This document shows, in pieces, positions 33,144 to 45,969 of a stretch of DNA of 64,000 nt; position 1 is the first letter of the stretch, and each line of letters starts with the position of its first letter. Position numbers and translations under genes: made by a program. Below the pieces are notes generated by a model. The model had not been told where the DNA came from, did not search any database, and saw nothing but the letters and a program-made list of their open reading frames with translations. Source of the stretch: Cladophialophora immunda (taxonomy: Eukaryota > Ascomycota > Eurotiomycetes > Chaetothyriales > Herpotrichiellaceae); the NCBI RefSeq assembly GCF_000835495.1, contig NW_015622545.1, positions 3,984,042 through 4,048,041 on the forward strand. Reading direction: 5' to 3'.

Positions 33144-34313
33144 CTAGAAGATCGCGAGAGCGTTCGGTGGGCTTCCGACTCCGCCGGGCACGTTCAGGGG
33201 CACGCTGGTCAAGAGGAACTCGTAGCGGCCGACTTTCTTGCAATGTTCGCCGAGGGCCTTGAGGTCCCAGAGCTCGCCGATGTTGAGGCCGAAGAGGGAG
33301 AGGAAGTACTGGTGGAGAACTGTAGAAAAGCCGTCGGGTTAGCGAAGAGGAGCTAATGGGGAAGGGAGGCAAGAATGCGGCGGTGGTGAAGATGGCAAAT
33401 ATTAAGACAGAACTACCCTGTCCTGCCTCAGCACCGGGGATTTTGAAAACTCACCAAGCTCTGCAATCGTGCCTGGCCGGCCGCCGTCCTCCTCGATCGA
33501 GGGAGGAAGCACCTCAAACGCGATCGCGTCTCCCGCAACGGCCGCGAAGTGGTGATTCCACACCCACTTGGCCGTCTCCTTGCACCCTTTGACGCCCACG
33601 GCCTTGTGCGTGCCCAGCATGCGTTCTTGCTCTTCGGCACCGGCTGCTCCAAGGTCCTCGGTGAATCCGGAGCGGACGATCAGGATGTCGCCGTGCTTGA
33701 ACTTCGTGCCCTGGTGCGCGGCCACGGCCTCGAGATCCTGCACCGAGATGGCGTGCGAGTCAAAGCAGTCGTACTTGATGCCCTTGGCTTCGGCGTAGGC
33801 GCGGTAGTCGAGGAGGACACCCCGTCCCACCAGCCCGCCACGGTCGTGCCAGTGATTTAACGTGGGGAGGGTCTTGTCCAGGTCGACGTTGCCGAAGGTC
33901 TGGATCAGCTGCTCGCGGGCCGGTTTGGCGCCATTGTAGCCGCAGCCGCTGGGTTGATGGCTGTAGTGTACCAAGCTGTCCCACTGGGAGGAGCACTGCG
34001 TGTTGAACTCGACCTCGTCGTCGAAGCCGTGGAGGTCAAAGGGCCCTTCCTTGAAGGAGAAGACCTTGTGTTCCAAGCCTTTTCTTTGGAAGCCCGGCTT
34101 GTTGATGGCGCCGATGGGCCAGTTGAGGGAGACGGAGACGCCGTCGCGCGCTTCCTTGAAGGCCTCTTGGACGACCGTCGGGGTCAGGAGGTTTATGCAG
34201 CCAAGGTGGTCCTTCTTGCCATCCTTGTCGAAGATTCCCCAGGCACAGCCCTGCGGCATGCCCTCGACTTTGGGAAGCGAGTCGAAGTCCGGGAGGTTAG
34301 AATAGTCTGCCAT
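33144..34313 (-). CDS. Cyclase/kynurenine-formamidase-like metal hydrolase, 2 exons
   Basis: Exons 33455-34313 and 33144-33319 (135-nt intron) give 344 residues. The protein belongs to the fungal branch of the cyclase family (related to kynurenine formamidase). Visible blocks are CAWGIFDKDGKKDHLGCINLLTP at the N-terminus, SLNWPIGAINKPGFQRKGLEH, and QWDSLVHYSHQ, which replaces the HxGTHxDxPxH metal site of bacterial relatives. GRGVLLDYRAYAEAKGI, HGDILIVRSGF and the C-terminal AELVLHQYFLSLFGLNIGELWDL and LLTSVPLNVPGGVGSPPNALAIF follow. The last two blocks appear only after splicing, which supports the intron. The reaction is not known; it is probably hydrolysis of an amide or lactone. Confidence 0.88.
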
Positions 34314-36073
34314 TTTTTATTTGAGGGAGAGCAAGAATGGGTTCAGTGGACAACGAAGCTGAGGAGTGTTAGGACGAGTGGGAAACAAAAGGTCACACGG
34401 AAGGACTACTCGATTGGGGACCTTTGCACCTCTTTATACGAAGGGGTTATCCGGAAAGAGGTTTCCAGCGATCAACGAACCTCTCTTACCTCAGACCAGG
34501 TCCTTACACGCGACCTACTCGTGTCAGTCTCGTCGAGCAAAGATCCCCCAGCAACCTCTTCGCCCGAACGAGGGGCAGAGGTGGCATGCTCCAAAACCCA
34601 GTTGGAGGTGCCCGGCGATGGAGACCCCTCAAAAGCCTCGGGTAAAATACGTGACGAGCGAAAGTCGCTTGGGCGAGGATTCCACGTGGGGACGGTGGGC
34701 ATGTCGTTGCAGCATCGTGTCCAATGGCCAGAGACGAACATGTTCGCCCAGACCATGCTCCGCAGAGGGGGAACGGTGGACAATCACAGTTGGCGTGGCA
34801 CGTTCCGAGGGAGAATGAAAGCCGTCAATCGGGATCCTGGTACAAAGAAACCTTTAGAACAGGTCCAGCTCGAGGCGGGGGACTCGTGGAGCTATACCGA
34901 AAGAGTACTGCGCAGAGGCAGAGCGGATGCGCGTGAGCAGGAAGGAGAATGGTCTGTCTCTATACGCGGAGGTCGAGTGGGTGAGACTGGGGGAAGGGGA
35001 GGAAACCCTATTATTTTACCCACGGCTGTGGATCGACGACCGAGGTTGGTTGCCTCCTGGGGGCGAGGGGAGATTGGACGAGTGAGAAGCCACATACCAG
35101 ACACACACTCACGCACCCTGAGAAAGAGAGGCACTGTTTGCTGACACGAGATATTACTGTACTATGTAGGTAGAGGTTGGTCGTAAAGGGGGTGCTGATG
35201 GATGGTAAGGCGCGCAAGGCTGACGAGGCTCTCGTGCCAGGGGGTTATATGGGGGCCGTCTACATACTCAGCGCCATAAACACAAGAATAAATTCCCATC
35301 CCCATCTTGGACACAGACCATCTATCCATACCCATCAATATAAACGAGCGGGTGATGTGAGCCCAAGACTAAAGAGGACATAAGTCCATCTCGACTGGAT
35401 TGTAAACCCCTCAGCCTTGTCTCCAGCGTAAGACCCCGATGGTGCCTCTCAACCTCTCAACCTACCACGTCGGAGTCCATGCTGAGATCGCTCCACAGGT
35501 CGTACACAGTACCTTCTCGTTCAAGGTGCAAAATAAAGCATCCAGATCCGTAGGGTCAACCGTGGCAGTGCCTATTGTCGCGCATCTCGGATTCGGCGGT
35601 CTTTGGTAAGTACGAGGGCAAGCAGTCGGCACAAGGGATCTCGAGGCCTCCTTAGAGGAGGAATCTAGGACAGAAAGATTGAAACTGTGATTGCTGCTTG
35701 TTTCTGTCTTTTTTTGGGGAACCTTTCTTTCGATGCCGAGTTGCTAATCCCCACGGACAACATCGAACTCCAATCACACACTCATAACTATCTTGAAAAC
35801 TGAGGATTGAAACATATACTACGCCAGAGTGTATCTTCTCCAAAGATCCAGAAGCATAATTCGATTTCTTCATGCAATGCAGGAGCAATCAATATCACAG
35901 AAATCAGCAAGGGCCAGATCCATGTGTCCCGTTGTAACCCGAGCCGAACACAACAACCTGACACGTTTTCTGGCAATACGCGGAAATGGGGCTGATCAGA
36001 CAGAAGTCGCCGACCCGAAAAGAGAGGAAGGCAATCTTTGCACCGTCCTGTCCATATCATGGACCCCTGCCTC
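34314..36073. other. Long intergenic region between cyclase and MCM7
   Basis: About 1.76 kb. The plus-strand open frame through 33954-35144 begins as antisense of the cyclase exon and has no domain beyond it. No repeat, RNA gene or further ORF is supported. It contains the cyclase promoter and the MCM7 3' UTR. Confidence 0.45.
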
Positions 36074-38703
36074 TCAATCATCGTCACCATCACCCATGTC
36101 CTCGTCGTTGTCTTCGTCGCTGTCCCCGGCTTCAATCCACACCAGCCGGGTTCCGTTATTCGCAATTTGCCAGACCTAGAATCCATGAGTCAGTACACTG
36201 CTCACCCTCGAGAGCAGAATCAAAAAAGTCATGAACATGAGAGGCGGATCGAGGTCACTTACGTCCAACAATTCGTACTCCTCGAGAGTCCGGACGAATT
36301 GGTCACTTGTAAACCCTTTCGCTGTCACCAGCTCTCTGACTCTCCCGAGACTCAGCTCTCCCCTGGCACCCCGACCCACACTCGCCGCTCCCGATTCTCT
36401 GATGCCGCGAATCAGGTCGTATATCTTGGAGCTCACGGTCTGATCGCCGTGGGCGCGCTGATCATGGTACAAACTGGCCTTGGATACTTCAATCAGGCGC
36501 AGTGCTTCATCAACATCTTCATTCACCACTTCGTTGCTGAACCGCAGACGCGCGAGCGCCTGCGACAAGCGCAAGACACCGAGCAAAGTACGTGGCGAAG
36601 TGTGTGTGAACTGCTTCTTCGATCCCTCATCACGCTTTTGCTGTTGGCGCATCCGAACATACGCGCCGACCATATAATCACTCACGGATTTCGGCACATT
36701 GGGTCTGAATGTACGCGCTTGGGCGATATACTGTCGGACTTCGTGAGGCGAGAAAACCACGCCTTCCCCTTCGGGTTCCGGATGCCGATTATGCATGTGC
36801 ACGTGGCAGACATGCTGGGCGAGTTCTTCGTCGGCTTCCCGGGAGGGCGTGTCCAGAATCAGGAAAAGAATGTCAAATCGTGAAAGAAGGGCAGCGGGGA
36901 GGTTGATGTTGTCAACAGGGGAGATCCGAGGGTTGTATCGGCCATAGAGGGGGTTGGCTGCTGCAAGAATCGACGTTCGTGCGTTCAAAGTGGTAGTGAT
37001 GCCGGCTTTGCTGATTGAGATGGTCTGCTGTTCCATGACTTCGTGGATGGCGGTCCTGTCTCCATCGTCCATCTTGTCGAATTCGTCGATACAGCAGATA
37101 CCGTTGTCTGCCAGAACGAGGGCACCACCTTCAAGAACCATCTCGTCGGTGACAGGGTCGCGCATCACAGCTGCCGTTAAACCGACACCACTGGATCCAC
37201 GGCCGGTCGTGTATACGCCTCGCGGTGCAACTTTGGTGATATATTTGAGTAATTGCGACTTAGCAACACCAGGGTCACCCATCAAGCAGACATTAATATC
37301 TCCACGGATGCGCATTCCATCACCCATCTCTTTGGTCACGCCGCCAATGAGTAGAAGGAGGAGTGCCTTCTTGACATCGAGATGACCGTAGATTTCGGGC
37401 GCTATGGAACGAGCCAGGTATTCGTACATGTGTCCAGATGCCTTGAAGGACTCGATCTTGCGGATGATACGTGGATCCGTTTTCAAGTCTTGGTAAGCCT
37501 TTTTGTGTTGTGTGATATGTTGTGCTTCGAGATAGGTATCCGTCAAAAGACCAGCCCGGATAGCTCTGAATCCGGTGTACGGAGTGGGCAGGAAAATGCC
37601 GTCAATGTCGACAACATCGCCAGGATTTAGCTGTCGCGCCAGACTGCCATTGCAGTGAATGGTTAGCGTCCTTGGAATGTGACCGACAGGAACTTGGTCA
37701 GCCATCTCCTGGATTTTGACTTCCTGAAATGGTAAGAACTTTGAGGCCCGCGTCGATGGGAATAGTTGACCCTTGGAGTCGTTCTGCTTGCATTCTTCTG
37801 ATGGACACATCTGCAACGGTGTGAATTGCTTAGCAGATACCGGCTGAAAAATTTCTGAACCGCAGCGATCGCAGGTGTATGCTTGAATTCGTATGCTGGG
37901 CTTGACGTCCGATACTCTCGTCGTGATGCCTCGCACGGTGATCAAGTGACCTAGATGTTCTCCTCGTACTTGTCGCACCGCAAGAGTCTTCTTGCTGACA
38001 TCGGCACCTGTGGGCGTCACGGGTTTGAAGTTCAGCGTATACCTCCTGGTCAGTTCTGGCGGAAATGTCGACACCGGAATGGCAGCTTCCGCATCTGCTT
38101 CGGCGACAGAGGCCACAGTTTCGTTTCGTTTAGCTCGCTGCGCCATGATGATATCCAGGACATCGTCCTTAAATCTAATCGCGTATTAGACCATGAACTC
38201 GTAGAAGCGATGCAACTGCATACGATATCTCCTTGCTTGCTTTTGGCATTATCTTGTCCACCGCATCCGAAAATAGATCGACGTAGTGCTTGGTATTGTT
38301 TGTAACGGATTCAACAAGTCTCAAGTTCATATCGTCTCCCAAAGACTCTTCAAACTGTGTGCCTGTCAGCTGCAGGCTGTCACCAATTCATTCTGACACG
38401 CACCTCTTTCAGATCGTCCAGCTCTACCACAATATTTTGTCGCTCTCGATCTGCAACCTCTTGAAGCATTTCCATGTACTTCCTTTTCGGTCGCCTCCGG
38501 GATCTGCTGTGGTCTTCATCGGCAACATCATCCATAAAATCATACTCGTCGCTAGTGTGATCGCCATCGAGGTGCAGGTCGCTGATAGCTTCGGCAGCTG
38601 AATCAGAGGATGTTTTCGAGGTTTCGAACTTCTCTAGGAAGGTCTGGAAGGCCTCTAGCTGCTTCTCGTAGTCAGCGAGCGCTTTATGTTGTAGGAGCGC
38701 CAT
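36074..38703 (-). CDS. mcm7: DNA replication licensing factor Mcm7, 4 exons
   Basis: A subunit of the MCM2-7 replicative helicase in the nucleus. Exons 38404-38703, 38224-38354, 36263-38174 and 36074-36175 give 814 residues. Visible are the zinc finger CDRC/CPSEEC (Cys245, 248, 267, 272), Walker A GDPGVAKS (443-450), Walker [10 protein letters not shown] (about 505-512) and the arginine finger LSRFD (Arg576). The 49-nt second intron restores [22 protein letters not shown]. The last 87-nt intron adds [22 protein letters not shown] and a very acidic end; without it the frame would end in a hydrophobic stretch unlike the family. It is transcribed away from PEX1, with an MluI box in the shared promoter. 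Confidence 0.95.
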
Positions 38704-39240
38704 GTTGGTGTGCGATGCTAAAAGAATTGGGAAGATGCCAGTGTTGCGGCGAGTTGAGCAATTGAACAGTCTACAAGGGGGGTTGGGCAAAGCCGCAAAT
38801 GCAAAGCGCGACGCGTCGCGCGTTAAGTGCTACTGCGGAGCATAAAATCGTGAAAGCGAATTTGGGCCGCGAGAGCGCCACGGGCCAATGAGAGTAATTA
38901 TCTCTGTCTGACAGACAGTATCAGTGCATCCGCACGTCAACTGGCTTTCTGTGTCGAGAATATGCCAGTCAGACGCTTCCATCCTCTTTGCCGAGGCTCG
39001 AGCAGTGGCAATTGGTCTTCGGAAGGACATCTCTCAACAACCAACTTCATCCGTTTTGCATATCACCATAATACGTTTCTTTACAGGAATAGACTTCTTA
39101 TTGTATATCTTTGTTCTTTATCCTGAAGCCGTGAAGCGCCTCTATGTTCTCAAGAATCGGTCTGTACGGATTTTGCGAAGCCCGAACACCACCAGCTGGA
39201 GCTTGCACCCTTTGCTAAGCTTCTACTGCGATCCGCGAAG
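38704..39240. promoter_or_regulatory. Bidirectional MCM7/PEX1 promoter
   Basis: The 537 bases separate the start codons of two divergent genes, so they must hold both promoters. An MluI cell-cycle box lies about 108 bases upstream of the MCM7 ATG. No ORF is supported. Confidence 0.7.
38806..38821. promoter_or_regulatory. MluI cell-cycle box (ACGCGT) inside a 16-bp palindrome
   Basis: ACGCGT at 38811-38816 is the core bound by the MBF complex (Mbp1/Res-type APSES factors) that drives G1/S genes in fungi, and MCM genes are known targets. Here the core sits at the centre of the perfect palindrome GCGCGACGCGTCGCGC, about 108 bases upstream of the MCM7 start. That it works as an MBF site is inference from the motif and the neighbour. 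Confidence 0.7.
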
Positions 39241-42200
39241 ATGCCTCCCCCCGTGCGCGCTGAGGTTGCGCTGGTGTCACTCCAGAATTGCCTGGTCAAC
39301 CTACCCCCGGGACTGATTGCGCTGATCAGCAACACCAATATAGTAAGTTATCCATTCGGAAAGCTTTCTTCCTCTGCTCACCTTATACAAGCCAGCCCAA
39401 AATGTTGTAGTCGAACTACAATACCGGTCCCAGACTCTATCTTCTGGGGCCGTCTCCAGTGGAAATAGTGCTGGGTTTCAGCGATCTGCCTATGTTGGCT
39501 GGACTGGGATGCCTAGCCGGACAAGACCGGCGTCACTATTGAATAACGACCGAGCCCGACCGGGAAGCAGAGAACAGGATGCTCAAACTGTCGAAATAGA
39601 TGCGACATTTGCGAAATTGCTTGGGCTCTCGGAGGGCCAGAAGATTGGCATTTTGGTCCATCTTGACCCGCCTGTCGCCCACAGCATCAATATCGAGCCG
39701 CTGACACCTGCGGATTGGGAAGTCATTGAGCTGCATGCCACTTTCCTTGAGTTAAACCTTTTGTCTCAGATCCGTGCACTTCCGAATCCCGCGTACAGCA
39801 GCAAGACTACCGTTCAGGCAGAACATACCCACCCCTTAACTCTGCATCTGTCACCGACGTCGACCGCGAATATTGTCGTCACGTCTTTGGTACCACCTGT
39901 CCCGAATACCATCCCTTTCGCAAAGATAGCTCCCGATGCCGAAGTCATTGTTGCACCCAAAACTCGGCCTAAATCTAGTAGGAGCGATAGGCGGGATGCA
40001 AGGAGCACGGCAAGCAGGCGAAGCGGCAAAAGTGGTGTCAGCAATGTCCGAAACAAGACAGGTCTAGCAAGGCCTGCGCTGTTCATGCGAGCAATCGATC
40101 GAACAATAGCAGGCAGCTTTTTCGACGAGGATCGGAACGTATCCCAAAACAATAAGCTGTGTATATGGCTCAGCAACGAGGTGATTGAGTCTGAGGGTCT
40201 AAGGGCGGCAACGTGGGCAAACGTCACTATCATTAAACCGGCTGGTATGCGGGCTCAACTGGATAGTAATCAAGTCAACCGACTTAAGGAAGAAGAGAAC
40301 AGCGAAGTTGGAAGACCGGCTTCTAAAGTGGTCGCCCAAATCCTTCCCTGGCACACACCAATCGACAGCAATCACGCAGTTCTATCGACCTCGCTTTGCA
40401 GCATGCTTGGTGTAGAAGGGATGGTTGGGATCATTGTTCGAATTCAAGCCACTGGGCCACCATTGCCCCGATACTCTATCAAACGGTTCCAGTTCTATCC
40501 GTTTCTGCCCGCAAACTCGAAAAAGAAAGACGGCCTGCAATTTGGCGGAGATTCGAAAGCAGCAAAACAAGCACTGGCTGACAAAATCCGACTGACATAC
40601 GCCGGGGAGGATGGACTGCTGGCTGGGCCCATCACTGACGGAATGATTCTTCCAGCCTCTGGAGACTCGTCTTCTGTGGCATCATTTGATGGTGGAATTC
40701 TGAGATTCCGTCGTCCGGCCGAGGTCGAAGAAGACCATGACAGTTCTTGTCTATGGGTACTAGGACAAGAACAGGACCATGAATTCGAGATCAAGGCTGA
40801 AGTAGCCCGGCCTGTGGAGCTGACGACCATATTCCCCAGCTTCGCCCACGGAATACCGAGCAAGCTTCCCAACTTGATTGGCGTCGATGGGATCTTGAAG
40901 CAATGCTTATCAAATCTGACCCTGTGCTCATCCGTGCTGTTGACCGGCGGCGTGGGGTCGGGCAAGACTTCGCTCGCTCATTGCATATCACAAAGGCTGC
41001 GGGAGGATTATGTCTTCAACGTGACATATTTTGATTGCCAGAAACTGGTCACGGACGAAACCCGAGTCTCTACAGTGAAGGAGACTCTCACGAGGTTGTT
41101 CATGTCAGCATCTTGGTGTGCAAGACTAGGCGGACAATCAGTCGTCGTCTTGGACGATCTGGACAAGATTTGTCCCGCTGAGACTGAGCTAGAGGTCGGT
41201 AACGACAACGGTCGCAGCCGCCAGATCACCGAGGTCCTTTGTGCCGTTGTACGCCAATACTGCAGCATCCATTCTGGAGTCACTCTTCTGGCCACGGCAC
41301 AGTCGAAGGACTCGCTCAACAGTATTATGATTGGAGGACATATAGTAGGCGATATAATCTCCATAAAGGCTCCGACAAAGGAAATCCGCCGAGACATCCT
41401 GGTGTCTCTCACCAATGATGGGTCGCAAGTCGACAACCGTGGCCACAACCGAAATCAAAGCGATACCCAAAGCATGTCCGAGACCTCGTGGATGGATCCA
41501 TCAAACCCGTCATCAAGACCAACATCTTCCGCTTCATCACCACCGGTGGAGGGCTTCCGCGTTGCGCCCAGCCTCGACCTACTCGATATCGCCGGAAAAA
41601 CCGACGGTTACATGCCTGCCGACCTCGTACTCCTCCTGGCCCGTGCCCGAAACGAAACCCTGACGCGCATGATATCAGAAAACGACGACTCAGACGCACC
41701 ACCCACTCTGACAAAGGTTGACTTCGACGCTGCGTTGAAGAACTTCACGCCTTCTTCCCTCCGCAACGTGACATTGACTCACTCGACTACTACATTCTCC
41801 TCCATCGGCGGCCTACACGGCACCCGCAATACTCTCCTCGAGACCCTCCTCTACCCGACGAAATACGCGCCCATCTTCGCCCGCTCTCCACTCCGCCTCC
41901 GCTCGGGACTGTTGCTCTACGGATACCCGGGCTGCGGCAAGACACTCCTCGCCTCTGCCGTAGCCGGTGAGTGCAACCTCAATTTCATCTCCGTGAAAGG
42001 CCCGGAAATCTTAAACAAGTACATCGGTGCTTCTGAAAAATCGGTTCGAGATTTGTTCGAGCGCGCCCAAGCTGCGAAGCCATGCGTCTTGTTCTTCGAC
42101 GAATTTGACAGCATTGCACCCAAGCGTGGACATGATTCCACTGGCGTGACAGACCGAGTGGTAAATCAGATGCTTACGCAGATGGATGGCGCCGAGGGGC

Positions 42201-43039
42201 TGGAAGGTGTGTACGTACTGGCGGCGACCAGTAGGCCGGACCTGATTGACCCGGCCCTACTCAGACCCGGACGGCTGGATAAGAGTCTATTGTGCGATAT
42301 GCCGGATATGAACGATCGGATGGATATCTTGAAGGCAGTCAGCACGAAACTGCGACTGAAGCCCGAGGTTGAGAATCGGTTACTCAGCGTTGCGCAGCGC
42401 ACCGAAGGCTTCAGCGGCGCAGACCTCCAGGCGCTCATGTACAACGCGCATCTAGAGGCGATCCACGACTTGTTAGGCGACAAGCCCTCCGACCAGCAAA
42501 AGGGTCGGGAATTGGTCAACGGAACCAACAGCAGCAACGGTGGCAGCGGCGCTGGTGGAGGCGGGAAACGCCGCAAACGCCACAGCACCGCAGGCAAGCA
42601 TGACTTCTTCCACTTTCTGTATTCGCCTGAAGAGGACGCGCTGGCAAGGAAGTCACTCGGCACGGGCGCCTCGGCGATGGAGTCCAAAGCCGCCATTGCC
42701 TCGAAGATCGACGAGCTGAAACTAGCGCGCAAGCGCGAAAAGGCGGCCCTGAAGAACAGCCTTGCACGGCGCACATCGTCCTCCACTTCCGTACCTCCCA
42801 ACGACGGCGTGCCCGACGGAGACGCAGACGACGCGGAGGCCAGCGGCGCCGGCAAGGACGAGGTGGTGATCGAGTGGCGACACATGGAGAAGTCGCTCGC
42901 GACGACGCGCAGCTCCATCAGCCCCGAGGAGAAGCGCCGCTTGGCAGCCATCTACCAGGAGTTCGTGGTCGGGAGGAACGGCGAGATGCCCTCGGGCCAA
43001 GGCGGGAGGGAGGTCGGCGGCAGGACGAGTTTGATGTAA
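39241..43039 (+). CDS. pex1: Peroxisome biogenesis AAA-ATPase Pex1, 2 exons
   Basis: Pex1 works with Pex6 to pull ubiquitinated Pex5 out of the peroxisomal membrane. Exons 39241-39342 and 39392-43039 give 1249 residues, the usual size. The N-terminus (LVSLQNCLVNLPPGLIALI, then NTNIPAQNVVVELQY across the 49-nt intron) is the Pex1 N-terminal domain. The first AAA domain has P-loop GGVGSGKT (about 553) and VVVLDDLDKI. The second has GYPGCGKT (about 878), LFFDEFDSIAPKRG (about 935) and the second-region-of-homology ATSRPDLIDPALLRPGRLDK. A Gly/Ser/Asn-rich and basic insert (about 1050-1065) follows the second AAA core, and a Glu-rich helix lies near the C-terminus. Confidence 0.95.
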
Positions 43040-43808
43040 ATCAGCAACCCGAGTCAAGATGGGGATTCGTGTCCAGAAGAGCTACCAATCCACTATACCA
43101 TACTATACTGTACGAACCCGTGCCGTACATCGTCTGATATAGTGTCAAGAGACAAAATTTCCAGACAGTCGGACGAGTTGTGATATATCCGCAACTCTCC
43201 CATTGGAAATTGAGAACCGCTTTAGGTTTCACGCAAGGTGAGATGTGTTAATATTCTTCCTCTCGACAGAAACATATACGAGGGCGCATGCACCAGGGCG
43301 GGAAGAGAAGGCAGGAGCGAAGAAAAGTGCAGAGAAAATGGCCCAAGCGCCTCACGCGCATAGACGGAGAGGAAGCCGGCGACGAGGTTCGGATTCTGGA
43401 GAGTTGAGATTCGTACGTACTGCGTACACGGGCGGCGGCCCACTTTTGCCTTTCCTCTATTCATGCCGCGTGGTCCCAATAGCCAGCCAGCCCTCTCTTG
43501 CGTGGCTCTTGCTACCTAGAAGTCGAATCTGCTTTGTCCGCTGGTGGTGGTGACAAGCTGCGCTTGCACTTTGAAGTTGGAAAATAGGAGCGGAAGAAGG
43601 ATATAAACCAATACAGGAACTAGATAAGTAGGTTAAGTAATCTATGTTCCCTCGTCAAACCTGCTACCGTAGCAGCATCGAAATCAAGTTGAGAAGTTGC
43701 CTCTTTCCCGTCGTAGTGAGCAGGCTCCGTAATTAGAGAGTCGAGAATCTGAACAGCCAAAAAGAGCAGCTCCAACACTGGCAGCATCGGAGTCATGGGG
43801 TATCATTC
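43040..43808. other. Convergent 3' regions of PEX1 and the CBS-PB1 gene
   Basis: About 770 bases between two converging genes. Short frames at 43222-43553 lack domains. Nothing further recognised. Confidence 0.5.
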
Positions 43809-45969
43809 TTACTTTGCCGTCGCGCGACTAATAGCAAAAACACCAACAATAACAACCGCAAGCGTCACAATGGCACCGGGAAGAAGCAGGTCATTCGGCA
43901 CACCGGCAATGATCTCGGGCTGTTCTTCCTTTCGTTGTTGCATGACAGGTGGTGCTCGTTTCGTTCGTATCGTCTTCGCTATGGGGGCGGTCTCTTCTTC
44001 TTCCTCATCTTCGTCGCCCTCCTCCGCAGCGTCTATTGGCGCCTCCTTGAGTATGGACTCGGGAGGGGTCGGCGGTTTCGAAAGCTGAGGTCGCGGGTCG
44101 ATAGTCGTGGCAATCGGCGGTTGAGCAGGGTCATGTACGAACAAGTCGACTTTGTCCCTCTTCCCTTGTCTCGCTAGCAGTATTGCGTCGAGGAGATCTT
44201 GATCCGTCGTGATAGAGACGGTATCGCCCTCATTGTCCAGGTAACTCAATGCATAACCTGCTTTTCCCAACCTACCTTCCTCGACAGTGGCTTCGCCGCC
44301 CACGGATTCCACCTCACTACCTAATTTGGCAGTGACTTGGTTGACCAGTTCGGTTAAGCCGCTGCTAGCCAGGACTTGTATCCGATGGACTCGTCCGCTG
44401 GGGGCTTTGAACTTGAATGGGAAGGGTGCCTCTTCCGGCGATTCGACAGATGGAAGTACCTCAGAGTGAACATCGTCTCCTCGGTGCGAGGCGGAGTCGT
44501 GTGGCATAACGCTGTCCCCCCTTTCAAAACCGGGGCGGCCAGGCTCTGACTCCATCATCGAGCGGTGGCCAGGGGTGGTTGGGCGATGACTGCCTTCGCC
44601 GGACATGATTGATTCCGTGTCATTGTCCATTGATAGCCAGAACTTATTCCATGCCGGACCCTCCGCTTCTCCGGAATTCATCGTGTTGATCTGTTCAAGC
44701 GTGGCATAGGTCAATTTGAGGACGTCGACCATGCCGACGATTTCACCCTCGCCATTCATGACAGGGAGGTTGAGGTAATGTCCATCTATAGCTGTGAGCA
44801 CTTTCACCCACACCCGTGGAGAACAGACTCACCGTGCATCTTCCGCAGAGCAGCCTGAATGCTCATATCCGTGGGCGCAAAATCCGGGTGAGGGGTCATG
44901 ACCCTTACCACACTGCAGTTCGAGGGATCAAGACCGGGTGCAATGACACGTAATACCACGTCCTTGCTTGTAAAAATACCAGTGATTGACCCTTGATCCT
45001 GCACCAGCACGGCCGTTGTGTGATTTTCCTTCATGAGCTGAGCCGCCTCTTTGACCGACGTCCTGACAGACACGGTAGTGGGAGGAAGCCCATTCAGCAC
45101 GGATTCCAATGTAGGTCCCGACATCTTCTGCCTCAAAGCCTCGACATATTGGATGATCTGTTGGGGCTGGCTGGAGCCAAGTTCAGATTGTACGCCTTCG
45201 AGGGCATCGTACAGCTTGCGCGACGAACTGTATGCACGTTCCAGCTTTTCCATGGCTTCGTAGAAGCATTTTGTGATATCGAGGATACCAGAGATGTCTT
45301 GATTCTCGTCCATGACAGGCAGATGTCTGAATCCTTTTCGAACCATTAGGTCCAATGCATCGGTGGCACTCGTATCGGTCCTTGCACACAGCGGGTTTTT
45401 GGTCATGATCTGTTCAATGGTGACTTGGCTGGCTTTGATACCGGCACCCACAACACGGAAGGCCAGATCCTTCGCTGTGAAGATACCCGCGATCCTATCG
45501 TCGTCATCTGTAACCAAAACGCAGTCTTCTCTCTTTGCTGCCATCAGCTGAGCAGCCTCGGCCACAGTGGTGGAGGGCTTGATCTGTAAAGCCTGACTGG
45601 GTTTCAGGGCCAGGACGGTCCCGGGTGGTGCCTTGCGGGTGTGTCGAGCGCGGGCGGGGGCGTGCTTCTTCTTGCTGAGGTCTGCTTCCATCTTGCGTCG
45701 AATGGCCTGGACTCAATCGCCAGATGTGTTAGGCACAGGGGAGCCTTGAGCAGCGTTGGGATGTGATCACGCACCTCGTCTCTCTTACTCTGCTTCTGTC
45801 GACTGGCGGACATGGTAGAGGTGCCCGACATCTCGCTGGGCGTGGTGTTACTGGCAGACTCCAACTTGGGACGAGGGATTGCGGAAGGAGAGTCTGCAAA
45901 TGGGAGTTGACCACGCCGGTTGGGCGTGCCTCGATATGTGCCGCTGACGCCAGACATGGTTGATGACAT
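43809..45969 (-). CDS. CBS- and PB1-domain protein with C-terminal membrane anchor, 3 exons
   Basis: Exons 45775-45969, 44833-45706 and 43809-44791 give 683 residues. Four CBS motifs form two tandem pairs: the first around VAEAAQLMAAKREDCVLV and ALDLMVRKGFRHLPVMDE, the second around VKEAAQLMKENHTTAVLV and AALRKMHAIDGHYLNLPVM (the latter across an intron). Such pairs usually bind adenosine nucleotides. A PB1-type domain follows (FKFKAPSGRVHRIQVL ... ALSYLDNEGDTVSITTDQDLLDAI). The protein ends in an acidic linker and one hydrophobic segment (LLLPGAIVTLAVVIVGVFAIS) with a few basic residues, as in tail-anchored proteins. S. pombe Mug70 has the same CBS-PB1 layout. The second intron is only 41 nt. 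Function unknown. Confidence 0.88.

Noticed and set aside
33954..35144. Plus-strand open frame of 396 codons
   Set aside because: Its first part is the exact antisense of the cyclase exon, the rest has no domain, and the cyclase strand has spliced, conserved motifs.
42166..42951. Long minus-strand open frame inside PEX1
   Set aside because: It is a codon-bias shadow of the second AAA domain and C-terminal region of PEX1.
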